Shown piece after piece: positions 17,406 through 25,792 of a stretch of DNA of 36,008 nucleotides. Every line of letters starts with the position of its first letter. The stretch's first letter is position 1. The notes beneath the pieces were generated by a model. The model saw only the letters and a list, made by a program, of their open reading frames with translations, made no database searches and was not told the origin of the DNA. A program made the translations under genes and the position numbers. The stretch comes from Candidatus Bipolaricaulota bacterium (lineage in GTDB: Bacteria; Bipolaricaulota; Bipolaricaulia; UBA7950; UBA9294), in the NCBI GenBank assembly GCA_026390345.1, contig JAPLGD010000041.1, positions 1 through 36,008 of the forward strand, in the 5' to 3' direction.

Positions 17406-18761
17406 CTACGGTCCCGCACGGCCGGGCGCGCTCATCGCGTCGAGGACCAGGGCGGCGAGGAGGTGGACCGCCAGCTTGAGCGCCCGCTCGTCGAAGTCGA
17501 AAGTTGGGGTATGGCCGTCGAGAACCGTCGATCGGTCGGAAGTGTCTCGGCGTACGCCGTGGAGATCGGCGCCGATGCCGATGTGGGTCGCGAGCCCTCC
17601 ATGGGATTGAACGCGCCGCATCATCTCCGTGAAGTCCTCGCTTCCGCCCATGCGGTTCACGCTCTGGAAGGTGAAATCGCCCAGCCGAGCGCCGGTCGTC
17701 TTCACACGCTCGGCAAGCACGGCGTCGCAGCTCGCCGTTCCCGCCTCGCCCATCGAGCGCACCGTGGCGCTACAGCCGTACATGGATGCCGCGGACTCGA
17801 CAACCCGCATTGCACGTTCGTACATCGAGTCGCACAAGGCCGACGTCTCTCCGCGAACCTCCGCGACGAGGAGCGCGCGACACGGGATGATGTTCCGCCC
17901 GCTTCCCGCTTCGAGACGACCGACGTTGACTCTCGTGAACCCGGAGCGGTGCCGGGGCAGCGCATGCAATCCAATCGTCGCCGTGGCCGCGGCGAGCAGC
18001 GCGTTGCGCCCCTCCTCGGGGGACGCGCCGGCGTGCGCTGCCGTCCCCTCAAACGTAACGTCGAACTTGCGGGTCGCCGCGTAGCCGTTCATCGACGCCG
18101 CCATCTCTCCCAGGCCCCACCCGGTGAACAGGTGGTGCCCGATCAGGACGTCGACGTCGTCGAGGTGGCCGGCCGCGACGATCGACCGTGCGCCGCGCAC
18201 TCCTTCTTCCGCCGGCTGGAAGATCAGCTTGACCGATCCCTGGATTGATCGGCGAAGCTTTGCGAGGACCTCGGCGACTCCCAATCCAACGGCAGCATGG
18301 CCGTCGTGTCCGCACGCGTGCCACGCCCCGACGTTCACGGACGCAAACCCCTCTCGAACCGGGCGGTGGGTCGGTGCGTCGCTCTCGATGAGGTCGAGGG
18401 AGTCGATGTCGAATCGCAGGGCCACCGTCGGTCCGGCCCCGCCGGCGAACGACGCGACGACCCCCGTGAACCCGCCGCGAGCGGCCTCGATGTATTCCGG
18501 GTCGCCTCCCTGATCGATGGCCCGGAGGCGGCGCGCCTCGAGGACCGAGTCCGGCGGGACGCCCATTCGAGCGTCGGCCGCGCAGACGCTTCGCCCCGCC
18601 AGAACCTCGAAACCAAGCCTTTCCAGACGGCGCGCGATCAACGACGAGGTCCGGAATTCCGTCCATCCCGACTCGGCGTATTGGTGGAAGTCGCGGCGGA
18701 CCGCCACCAGTTGATCCGCGGGCGCGGCCTGCTCGATGGCTTGGATCAGGGCGCGATCCAC
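17406..18761 (-). CDS. M20-family amidohydrolase (AbgA / aminobenzoyl-glutamate hydrolase-like)
   Basis: RRDFHQYAESGWTEFRT, ALRFDIDSLD, HACGHDGHAAVGLG, FQPAEEGVRGA, GTAAHAG; GTG start. Confidence 0.85.
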   Translation of the reverse strand: MDRALIQAIEQAAPADQLVAVRRDFHQYAESGWTEFRTSSLIARRLERLGFEVLAGRSVCAADARMGVPPDSVLEARRLRAIDQGGDPEYIEAARGGFTGVVASFAGGAGPTVALRFDIDSLDLIESDAPTHRPVREGFASVNVGAWHACGHDGHAAVGLGVAEVLAKLRRSIQGSVKLIFQPAEEGVRGARSIVAAGHLDDVDVLIGHHLFTGWGLGEMAASMNGYAATRKFDVTFEGTAAHAGASPEEGRNALLAAATATIGLHALPRHRSGFTRVNVGRLEAGSGRNIIPCRALLVAEVRGETSALCDSMYERAMRVVESAASMYGCSATVRSMGEAGTASCDAVLAERVKTTGARLGDFTFQSVNRMGGSEDFTEMMRRVQSHGGLATHIGIGADLHGVRRDTSDRSTVLDGHTPTFDFDERALKLAVHLLAALVLDAMSAPGRAGP

Positions 18762-18768
18762 GGTCCCC

Positions 18769-19878
18769 TCACTTGGCGATCAGGAACTGCCCGCTTTCGT
18801 AGATGAGCGTGTCGTCGACGTAGATCCGACCGCCCTGCATCAGGTCGCAGACCATGTCCCAGTGGATTGCCGACTCATTCCGGCTCACGGTTTCGGGCAT
18901 TCCGGCTCCGAGTGCCATGTGGAAGCTTCCGTTGATCTTCTCGTCGAAGAGGGTGTGCCCCGTTGCACGCGTGATCCCCTTGTTCGTACCGACGGCGAAC
19001 TCCCCGACGGAGCGGGCGCCCGTATCGACGTCGAGCGTCTTCTGGAGGAACTCGTCCCCCGCGTCCGCCTTGGCCTGAACGACTCGCCCCTTCTTGAACC
19101 CCAGCTCAACTCCGGTGAGCTTGCGGCCCTGGAACACCGTCGGGTACGAGAACCGGACGTGCCCCTCGACGCTATCCTCCACGGGGCCCGTGAAGATCTC
19201 TCCGTCCGGCATGTTGTTCTTTCCGTCGCAGTTCTTGAACGTACGCCCGGCGATCTTCATCCGCAGGTCGACGTCCGGCCCCTCGACGCGCAGCTCCTTC
19301 TTTCCGTCGAGCCAGTCGACGAGCTTCTGCTGCCAGGTCGAGAGCTTCCTCCAGACGGAGACGGGGTCCTGGAGATCCGGAAGGCAGGCGCTGTAGACGA
19401 AGTCCTCGTACTCGTGCAGTCCCATCTCGGCGTCCTGTGCGTAGGCGGCCGTTGGATAGAGCGTGCCCACCCACCGGAGGTCTTGTGTGGCCATCCGTTG
19501 CATGAACGTTCGCGAGACGTCCTTCGCGGCCTGGCTTGACAGGACGAGCTTTTCCGGAGGCACATTCGTCAACGACTTCGTGTTGTCGGAGCTCCAGAAC
19601 GTGATCATGACGTCGTACGTCTCGTAGATGAGGCGTGTGGGTTCGGGGACATGGCGCAGCTGCGCGTCCGACGCGTAGCGATAGACGAGTTCATCCAGGT
19701 CCGGCACGCTCATTCGTGTGTAGGGATGCCCCCCTGCTCGGAGGGTCTCTACGACGACGGCCTTGATGAGAGGAATTGCCGTGGGTCCTCCCTGAATGAA
19801 GACCTTGTCGTTCGGACGAACACCGACCGAGTACTGAACCAAGACCTCGGCAAGCTTGGAGACGCGAGGATCGAACAT
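18769..19878 (-). CDS. Aminopeptidase, M29 family
   Basis: MFDPRVSKLAEVLVQYSVGVRPNDKVFIQG, MPDGEIFTGPVEDSVEG, LGFKKGRV, NESAIHWDMVCDLMQGG. Confidence 0.9.
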   Translation of the reverse strand: MFDPRVSKLAEVLVQYSVGVRPNDKVFIQGGPTAIPLIKAVVVETLRAGGHPYTRMSVPDLDELVYRYASDAQLRHVPEPTRLIYETYDVMITFWSSDNTKSLTNVPPEKLVLSSQAAKDVSRTFMQRMATQDLRWVGTLYPTAAYAQDAEMGLHEYEDFVYSACLPDLQDPVSVWRKLSTWQQKLVDWLDGKKELRVEGPDVDLRMKIAGRTFKNCDGKNNMPDGEIFTGPVEDSVEGHVRFSYPTVFQGRKLTGVELGFKKGRVVQAKADAGDEFLQKTLDVDTGARSVGEFAVGTNKGITRATGHTLFDEKINGSFHMALGAGMPETVSRNESAIHWDMVCDLMQGGRIYVDDTLIYESGQFLIAK

Positions 19879-19965
19879 TGAAATCCCTCCTTGGCATGGA
19901 CGTCGGGCCCGTCCCTCCCGATTCGGTCGCCCTCACGGTATCGGGTCGCGTCTCCTCGAACAAGG

Positions 19966-20706
19966 TCAAACCTCAGCAAGAGCGAAGTCCCGCGCCGTCT
20001 CCACATTAGGATTCCTGGGAAGTACGGCCACGCGCCGCCGTCCGTCTCCGTACGCCTGGGACGTGAACAGCGTCAGGCATCCGTCCTCGAAGAGGTACGT
20101 CGGAGCATCCGGCTGGTGCGACCGGACGAGGACGCGGACTCCCAGGCGCCGCGATCGCTCGCGGAACACTTCGGCGCCGTACGCTGGACGGCCCGAGGAG
20201 CCCGCTCGTCCCTCAACACGCAGGGTGTCCCGCCAGTCACCCCAGGTGATGTCTCGCCATGCCGGCGAACCGAGCTCGACGGCGTCGATGTCCTCCAGTC
20301 GGGCCACGTCGGGGAGGGCGCCGTGGAGGGCGAGAACGCCTGCGGGGTGCCACGCCGCCAGCGGGAGTAGGCGGAGGACCCGCGCGACGGCCGTCTCTTC
20401 GTTGGGCGGGAGGCCTTCCCAGAAGTCGGCGGGGGAGAACCTCGCAACATCCCATGCCTCGTGGTTCCCCATCAGCAGGACCGTCCGCTCGGGGTTCGCG
20501 GCGACGGCGGCGAGGACCAGCGCCAGGTTCTCCCTGGACTGCGGCCCGCGGTCCACTGTGTCTCCAAGAAAGACGATGGCCACATCGGGTCCGGAGTACC
20601 GGGCGAGGACCTCTTCGGTCGCGTCGAGGTCGCCGTGGGTGTCGCCCACGAAGACCGTCTCACGCTTCGGATCCAGTCGAGCCAATCTTCGCTGTGCGAG
20701 GAGCAC
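19966..20706 (-). CDS. PPP-family metallophosphoesterase/serine-threonine phosphatase
   Basis: VFVGDTHGDLDAT (GDxHG), FLGDTVDRGPQS (GDxVDRG), LLMGNHEAWD (GNHE), RSHQP. Confidence 0.88.
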   Translation of the reverse strand: MLLAQRRLARLDPKRETVFVGDTHGDLDATEEVLARYSGPDVAIVFLGDTVDRGPQSRENLALVLAAVAANPERTVLLMGNHEAWDVARFSPADFWEGLPPNEETAVARVLRLLPLAAWHPAGVLALHGALPDVARLEDIDAVELGSPAWRDITWGDWRDTLRVEGRAGSSGRPAYGAEVFRERSRRLGVRVLVRSHQPDAPTYLFEDGCLTLFTSQAYGDGRRRVAVLPRNPNVETARDFALAEV

Positions 20707-20781
20707 AGGCTCCGCCGCGCGAAGCGATGCGAAGAGATCCAGCGCCCCTCCCTTCCCGAGATCCGCCTGAGCAGGACGACT

Positions 20782-21219
20782 CTACATGTCCGACGTGCAG
20801 TGCGGGCACCGCGTCGCGCCGAGAGGGATCTGGGTTCGGCAGCGCGGGCATTCCTTCGTCGTCGGAACCGCCGCTTCGGCCTTCTTCTGCATCCGGTTGT
20901 ACGCGCGGATGACGAGGAACATGACGAACGCGACGATGAGGAACGTGATCAGCGTGTTGATGAACGCCCCGTAGTAGATCGCCGCGGCGCCCGCCGCGCG
21001 AGCGGCGGCCGCAGACTCGTACGTCTCACCGGACAGAACCACGTACAGGTTTGCGAAGTCCACGTTTCCGATCAGCTTGCCGACGATCGGCATGATTAGG
21101 TCGTCCACGAACGACTTCACCATGGTCGCAAACGCCGCACCCATGACAAAGGCGACGGCCAACTGCACCAGGTTTCCCTTCAGGACGAATTCCCTGAACT
21201 CTTTGCGCACCCGAATCAC
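20782..21219 (-). CDS. mscL: Large-conductance mechanosensitive channel with C-terminal zinc-ribbon
   Basis: KEFREFVLKGNLVQLAVAFVMGAAFATMVKSFVDDLIMPIVG; tail ECPRCRTQIPLGATRCPHCTSDM. Confidence 0.95.
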   Translation of the reverse strand: MIRVRKEFREFVLKGNLVQLAVAFVMGAAFATMVKSFVDDLIMPIVGKLIGNVDFANLYVVLSGETYESAAAARAAGAAAIYYGAFINTLITFLIVAFVMFLVIRAYNRMQKKAEAAVPTTKECPRCRTQIPLGATRCPHCTSDM

Positions 21220-21293
21220 CTCCGTACGCTGTCGCCGCCATGGTAGTCGGAACCGGAGGACTGGAGAAGCACGGTGCTCGGGGACACGAGGGA

Positions 21294-21322
21294 TTGACGA
21301 CCCACCTGCTCCGTGTTACCCT
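21294..21322 (+). promoter_or_regulatory. Candidate sigma70 promoter TTGACG-N17-TACCCT
   Basis: -35 21294-21299, -10 21317-21322; followed by structured non-coding sequence. Confidence 0.55.
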
Positions 21323-21329
21323 GCCTGCG

Positions 21330-21508
21330 TCATGGCACAGGAACGATGTTATGAGAGGTGGCCTCTTGAGCCGGCGCTTCGCGGCGCCCGCCTCTCCGTT
21401 CATCCTGTGCAGCTGACCACGACGACGAAGTAGCCCGCGAGGCCGCCCGAGTGCGGCCGGTCGCGGGCGTGGTGACCGTGGGCCGCTGGGCCCTCGGTCT
21501 TTCTTTTT
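21330..21508 (+). ncRNA. Candidate structured RNA / attenuator leader
   Basis: Stem GCACAGGA (21335-21342)/TCCTGTGC (21403-21410), inner AGAGGTGG (21354-21361)/CCGCCTCT (21388-21395), second hairpin 21433-21468, terminator hairpin with T-tract 21474-21508. Confidence 0.5.
21474..21508 (+). terminator. Intrinsic terminator upstream of the 21533 ORF
   Basis: GACCG-T-GGGCC-GCTG-GGCCC-T-CGGTC followed by TTTCTTTTT. Confidence 0.75.
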
Positions 21509-21532
21509 GCACGAGCGAGAAAGGAGGAGGAC

Positions 21533-22012
21533 ATGGACAGGCGCGAAGATGGAGCGGCCTTCCCGATCGTTGGGGAGGATCGGGTATCGGAGTGGGTTGA
21601 TGAGATGGGTGCCGCCTACACGGCCGGCGCGCACGTGCTCTGGGTTATCACCGCGGAGCCTCGGCCCACGCTTCGCGCCTCGTTCGGAGACTCCGACGAC
21701 CTTCGCTTGGGCTACGTCCACCGCGCCGCCGAACTGCTCCGCGACCGGCCGGAGCGCGCCTCCGTCATTTCGCGAATCCATCGGTTCTTTGACGACGCAC
21801 GCTCGGGGCACAAGGGCGAGATGCCTCTGGAATCGTTGCGCGCGGACGTCCTGGCCGACGTCCTCGCGTCGCGGGCGCAGGCCTGCGGGGTCCACGTGCG
21901 CGTAGAGCGGCCACTCCTTGGCGAGGAGAGAGCATGTCCGTCAAGGGGCGCGGGGGGCTCCATCCGCCTCGTGGCGGCCTCGCCGACCGGGCCGACGAGG
22001 GACGAGGAGTGA
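21533..22012 (+). CDS. Hypothetical protein, 159 aa
   Basis: ATG preceded by aaaggaggaggac; MDRREDGAAFPIVGEDRVSEWVDEMGAAYTAGAHVLWVITAEPRP...; no family recognised. Confidence 0.65.
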   Translation: MDRREDGAAFPIVGEDRVSEWVDEMGAAYTAGAHVLWVITAEPRPTLRASFGDSDDLRLGYVHRAAELLRDRPERASVISRIHRFFDDARSGHKGEMPLESLRADVLADVLASRAQACGVHVRVERPLLGEERACPSRGAGGSIRLVAASPTGPTRDEE

Positions 22013-22076
22013 CCCCAAGGCCGGTGCTCCCTTGAGACAGGGACACGAGAGACGACGAGATCCGAAGGTTGTCCGC

Positions 22077-22109
22077 ATTACACGAAACCCGTGACCTTTT
22101 TCGTATAAT
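22077..22109. promoter_or_regulatory. Operator-like inverted repeat overlapping a TATAAT -10
   Basis: ATTACACGAAA (22077-22087) and TTTCGTATAAT (22099-22109), one mismatch in 11 bp; TATAAT 22104-22109. Confidence 0.6.
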
Positions 22110-22115
22110 GGGCCC

Positions 22116-22550
22116 ATGGCCACGTTGGACGAAGTCGCGCGCTTCCTCGGGCTCTCCAAGCGCGCTGTGCGGTTGAGGGTGGATGCTCTCGGCGAAACCC
22201 TTCAGCGATACCTCACACGGGGAGATCGGAATCGGCTCATCTTCCGGGGCGAAGCCGTGGCCATCCTTCGCCGCCTCGAGGAGCTTCGTCGGGAGGAGGG
22301 CCTCCCGATTCAGCAGGCCGCCGATCGTCTCCGGGGTGAGCTCTGCGACGACGAAGGAACAAGCGGAATCTGCATCGTCTTGCGTCCCGAGGTCGAGTTC
22401 GCCCTGGCGCACGAGCTCCTGCAGGAACTGACTCGCGAACGCGACCAGTGGCGCGAATACGCGATCGCTCTCCAGTCGGTGCTTCCCCCCGAACTCAAGT
22501 GGCTGAACTCCGTCGCCCCGGCCATCCCCGGCGACCGACGGATGAACTAG
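22116..22550 (+). CDS. MerR-like/HTH DNA-binding regulator
   Basis: MATLDEVARFLGLSKRAVRLRVDALGETLQRYLTRGDRNRLIFRGEAVAILRRLEELRREEG; coiled-coil-like C-terminal half. Confidence 0.7.
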   Translation: MATLDEVARFLGLSKRAVRLRVDALGETLQRYLTRGDRNRLIFRGEAVAILRRLEELRREEGLPIQQAADRLRGELCDDEGTSGICIVLRPEVEFALAHELLQELTRERDQWREYAIALQSVLPPELKWLNSVAPAIPGDRRMN

Positions 22551-22579
22551 CCCTTCCTCATCCCGTAGAACGAAGCAAG

Positions 22580-25500
22580 CTACTCGCCCTCGGGGTCGGG
22601 CGGCGTGTTTTCTCGGGACAGGAAACGAGGAACGATCCGTCCGGGCACTCCAAGCGGCAGGCGATCTCCGGGCTTGGCGTCCGCCCACGATCCTTGAGGT
22701 CCGACGCCTCTCGGAAGGTTGACCAGGGCGATCGGGGTTCCCGCGGGAAGCGCTCCCGCGTCCCCGTCGACGAGCGCCAGGCCTACCTGGATTCCTCCGA
22801 GGCTCACTGAACTTGTCACTCGACCGACGAGCGTTCCATTTCGGTCCACCATCAGAGCACCCTCGCGAACCGGGCGCGCTCCTTCGTCGACCTGGAAGCG
22901 AGCGACGGATCGCACGGCTGGAGCCAGATAGACCTGGCGGCACGCCGAGCGACCGATGAAGAAAGTCTTGTGGAGTTTCACGTAGGATCCGAAGCCGGCC
23001 TCGTAGGGGTTGACCTCGTGCGGGCCGGCGAGCTCGTGGCCGTACAGCGGAAGTCCCGCCTCGGTTCGCGTCGAGTCTCGCGACGCTAGTCCGCAGGGGA
23101 GAAGGCCGAGCGGCCGTCCGACCTCGAGCAACCGGTTCCAGAGCCAGGCGGCATCGGGAGCGGCGGAGTAGATCTCGTATCCCCTCGGTTCCCCGGTGTA
23201 GCCGGTCCGCGCAACGAGGAGCTGGTGACCCTCCGGCACGACCTCGGCGAACTGCGTGCGATCAAGCGACGCAATCGTGAGACGCTCCTGGGGTCCGAGG
23301 ACGAGGTCGAGGATCTCCTGACTCTTCGGTCCTTGGATTGCCACGTCGACGATGCCGCGCTCCTTCTTCAGATCGCGGATCGTGACCTGCGGGCAGGGGC
23401 GGCACGCGAGGTTGTCCCGGTCGATGAGGTACTTCCCCTCGTTCACGCCGCACAGCCAATCCCAGTCCTTCTGCTCGTTCGAGGCGTTGACGACGACAAG
23501 GAACCGGTTTCTCGCCCGGCGGTACACCATGATGTCGTCGATCACGCGCCCATCGGGGTCGAACAGGTAGCCGTACTGCGACTGCCCGTTCTCCAACCAG
23601 TCGGCGTAGTTGGACGTGACCGCGTCGAGGAAGTCGACGGCGTGATCGCCCTCGACCTGGAACACACCCATGTGCCCGAGGTCGAACAGGCCGGCGGCCT
23701 TTCGTACCGCGGCGTGCTCTTCGAGGGCGGACGAGTACCAAACCGGCATCTCCCACCCGGCGAACGGAACGAGCTTGGCATCGAGGGCGGCGTGGGCGTC
23801 GTAGAGCGGCGTCCTCCGCGGCGGCTCCTTGGGCGCGTTCCACCGGAACTCCGCGGGAGACGTAGACGGGACTGCCTGCGGCAGGCGATGCTGGGCGACG
23901 AAGTACGCCTTGCGGAGGGCAAACCGTTCCGGGTGCTTGGCGAAGACCTCTCGAATGTCGACGCCGGCCGCGTCCTCTACCGCGGCACCCGGCTTCCACG
24001 CCTGGGCCGACGGTGGCAGAGCGCCGAGCGCGACCTCCTCGATGACGGCCGGGCCTTGGACTTTGCGCAGCACGTCTCGCGCGTCAAACACCGAGTACCC
24101 GTCGGACAAAGCGGCCAGCCACTCCCGAACAGCGCTCGCGTTCCCTGCAGGCGCGTACAGGAGGTAGTCGTCGCGACCGAGCGCGCCGACAATCATGTTC
24201 GAGACGGCGTGGCCGTTCTCGTCGAACAGGTACGTCGGTGCGGCCCCACCGGACGGCAGCGCAGAGAGGTCGATGGTCACGCTTTCCTGAAGGAGTGCGC
24301 CGGCGCGGCCGCCGCGTACTCGGGTCGCCGACCACGCGCCGTTCGGCGCAGGCCGCGCATCCCGCGACGGGGCGCCCACACGGGGATCGACGCGGCCGAT
24401 CAGTTCGCGGACGTCGCGCCTAGCCGTCTCAAGCGCCGGGAGAGGGATCTTCCCGCGCGACGACTCCCCACGCAGTCCGCAGTAGGAGAACGGGTGAATT
24501 GCCTTCAGCACGTCGGCGATAATCCTGGCCAGATCGCGCATCTCCGCCTCACCCATTCCACGTTGTGTAGCCCACGGCGTTCCGATGCGGATTCCGTGGG
24601 CGTCGGCGGCGCTTCGGTCTCCTGGGAGCGTGTTCTTGTTGCACACGATCCCCGCCAGATCGAGGATGCGCGACGCGATCTCGCCCATCATGACGAACCT
24701 CGTGTCGCTCGGGAGGGGCTTCAGGTCGACGAGGAGGAGGTGGGTGTCAGTCCCTCCGTACGCGAGCGTGAGCCCATTGTCGGCGAGCCCCTTCGCTAGC
24801 GCCTTCGCGTTCTCGACGATGCGGCGCTGCAGCGCCGCGAACTCCGGCTGCTGAGCCAACTTGAGCGTGACGGCCAGCGCGGCGAACTTGTTCACGTGAG
24901 GGCCGCCCTGCTGCCCCGGAAAGATCGATGAATCAAGCTTGGCGGCGATCGCCGGGTCGGTCGACAGGAGAACGGCACCGCGCCCGCCGCACAGCGTCTT
25001 GTGGGTGGTAAACGAGACCACGTGGGCGTGACCGATAGGGTTCGGGTAGACGCCGCCAATGATGAGCCCGGCCGTGTGGGCGACGTCGGCGAGGAGGATC
25101 GCCCCGACCGAATCGGCGATCTCGCGGAACTTCGCCCAGTCCGCCTGCCACGGGTACGACGTGAATCCGCCGATGATCATCCGCGGCCGATGCTCCTCGG
25201 CGAGAGCACGGATCTGGTCGTAGTCCAGCCTTCCCGTGGTCGGATCGACGGCGTAGGAGACGATGTGGTAGCGGCGTCCGGTGACGTTGAACTCGGACCC
25301 GTGCGTGAGATGGCCGCCCTCGGTGAGCGCCATGCCCATTACTGTCTCGCCGGGCGCGACGAACGCCTCGTACACCGCCAGGTTTGCGGCGGCCCCGGAC
25401 AGCGCTTGGACGTTGGCGTAGATGCGATCCGCGGGGACATCGGGCGTTGCGAAGCACTCGGCGGCGCGTCGGGCGGCGAGCGACTCGACGAGGTCTGCGA

Positions 25501-25792
25501 TCTCGACTCCCTTGTAGAAGCGTCGGTCGGCGTACCGGCGGAAGTTGGCGAGCTGCACGTCAAGGTCGGCGAGCTGCTCGACCGTCTGCCTCATCATCGC
25601 TTTGCGGGGATACCCCTCGGCGTACACGCTTGTGAACACCGAGCCGAGAGCCTCACGGACGGGAGCGGGCGTCCACGACTCCGACGGGATGAGAATAAGC
25701 TTCTCTCGCTGTCGGCGCTCCTCGGCGGCAATGAGGGCCGCCGTCTGAGCGTCCACGTCGAGAACGCGTCGATTGGATTGAGACAGGGTCAT
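22580..25792 (-). CDS. Serine hydroxymethyltransferase - aminomethyltransferase (GcvT) fusion
   Basis: N-term SHMT: LILIPSESWTPAPVREALGS, VFTTHKTLCGGRGA-like SFTTHKTLCGGRGAVLLS, FPGQQGGPHVNK; C-term GcvT: TPLYDAHAALDAKLVPFAGWEMPVWYSS, LFDLGHMGVFQVEG, ARTGYTGEPRGYEIY, RDSTRTEAGLPLYGHEL. Single uninterrupted 1070-aa ORF. Confidence 0.9.
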   Translation of the reverse strand: MTLSQSNRRVLDVDAQTAALIAAEERRQREKLILIPSESWTPAPVREALGSVFTSVYAEGYPRKAMMRQTVEQLADLDVQLANFRRYADRRFYKGVEIADLVESLAARRAAECFATPDVPADRIYANVQALSGAAANLAVYEAFVAPGETVMGMALTEGGHLTHGSEFNVTGRRYHIVSYAVDPTTGRLDYDQIRALAEEHRPRMIIGGFTSYPWQADWAKFREIADSVGAILLADVAHTAGLIIGGVYPNPIGHAHVVSFTTHKTLCGGRGAVLLSTDPAIAAKLDSSIFPGQQGGPHVNKFAALAVTLKLAQQPEFAALQRRIVENAKALAKGLADNGLTLAYGGTDTHLLLVDLKPLPSDTRFVMMGEIASRILDLAGIVCNKNTLPGDRSAADAHGIRIGTPWATQRGMGEAEMRDLARIIADVLKAIHPFSYCGLRGESSRGKIPLPALETARRDVRELIGRVDPRVGAPSRDARPAPNGAWSATRVRGGRAGALLQESVTIDLSALPSGGAAPTYLFDENGHAVSNMIVGALGRDDYLLYAPAGNASAVREWLAALSDGYSVFDARDVLRKVQGPAVIEEVALGALPPSAQAWKPGAAVEDAAGVDIREVFAKHPERFALRKAYFVAQHRLPQAVPSTSPAEFRWNAPKEPPRRTPLYDAHAALDAKLVPFAGWEMPVWYSSALEEHAAVRKAAGLFDLGHMGVFQVEGDHAVDFLDAVTSNYADWLENGQSQYGYLFDPDGRVIDDIMVYRRARNRFLVVVNASNEQKDWDWLCGVNEGKYLIDRDNLACRPCPQVTIRDLKKERGIVDVAIQGPKSQEILDLVLGPQERLTIASLDRTQFAEVVPEGHQLLVARTGYTGEPRGYEIYSAAPDAAWLWNRLLEVGRPLGLLPCGLASRDSTRTEAGLPLYGHELAGPHEVNPYEAGFGSYVKLHKTFFIGRSACRQVYLAPAVRSVARFQVDEGARPVREGALMVDRNGTLVGRVTSSVSLGGIQVGLALVDGDAGALPAGTPIALVNLPRGVGPQGSWADAKPGDRLPLGVPGRIVPRFLSRENTPPDPEGE

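Noticed and set aside
23225-24799. 524-aa plus-strand ORF
   Set aside because: Antisense shadow of the GlyA-GcvT fusion.
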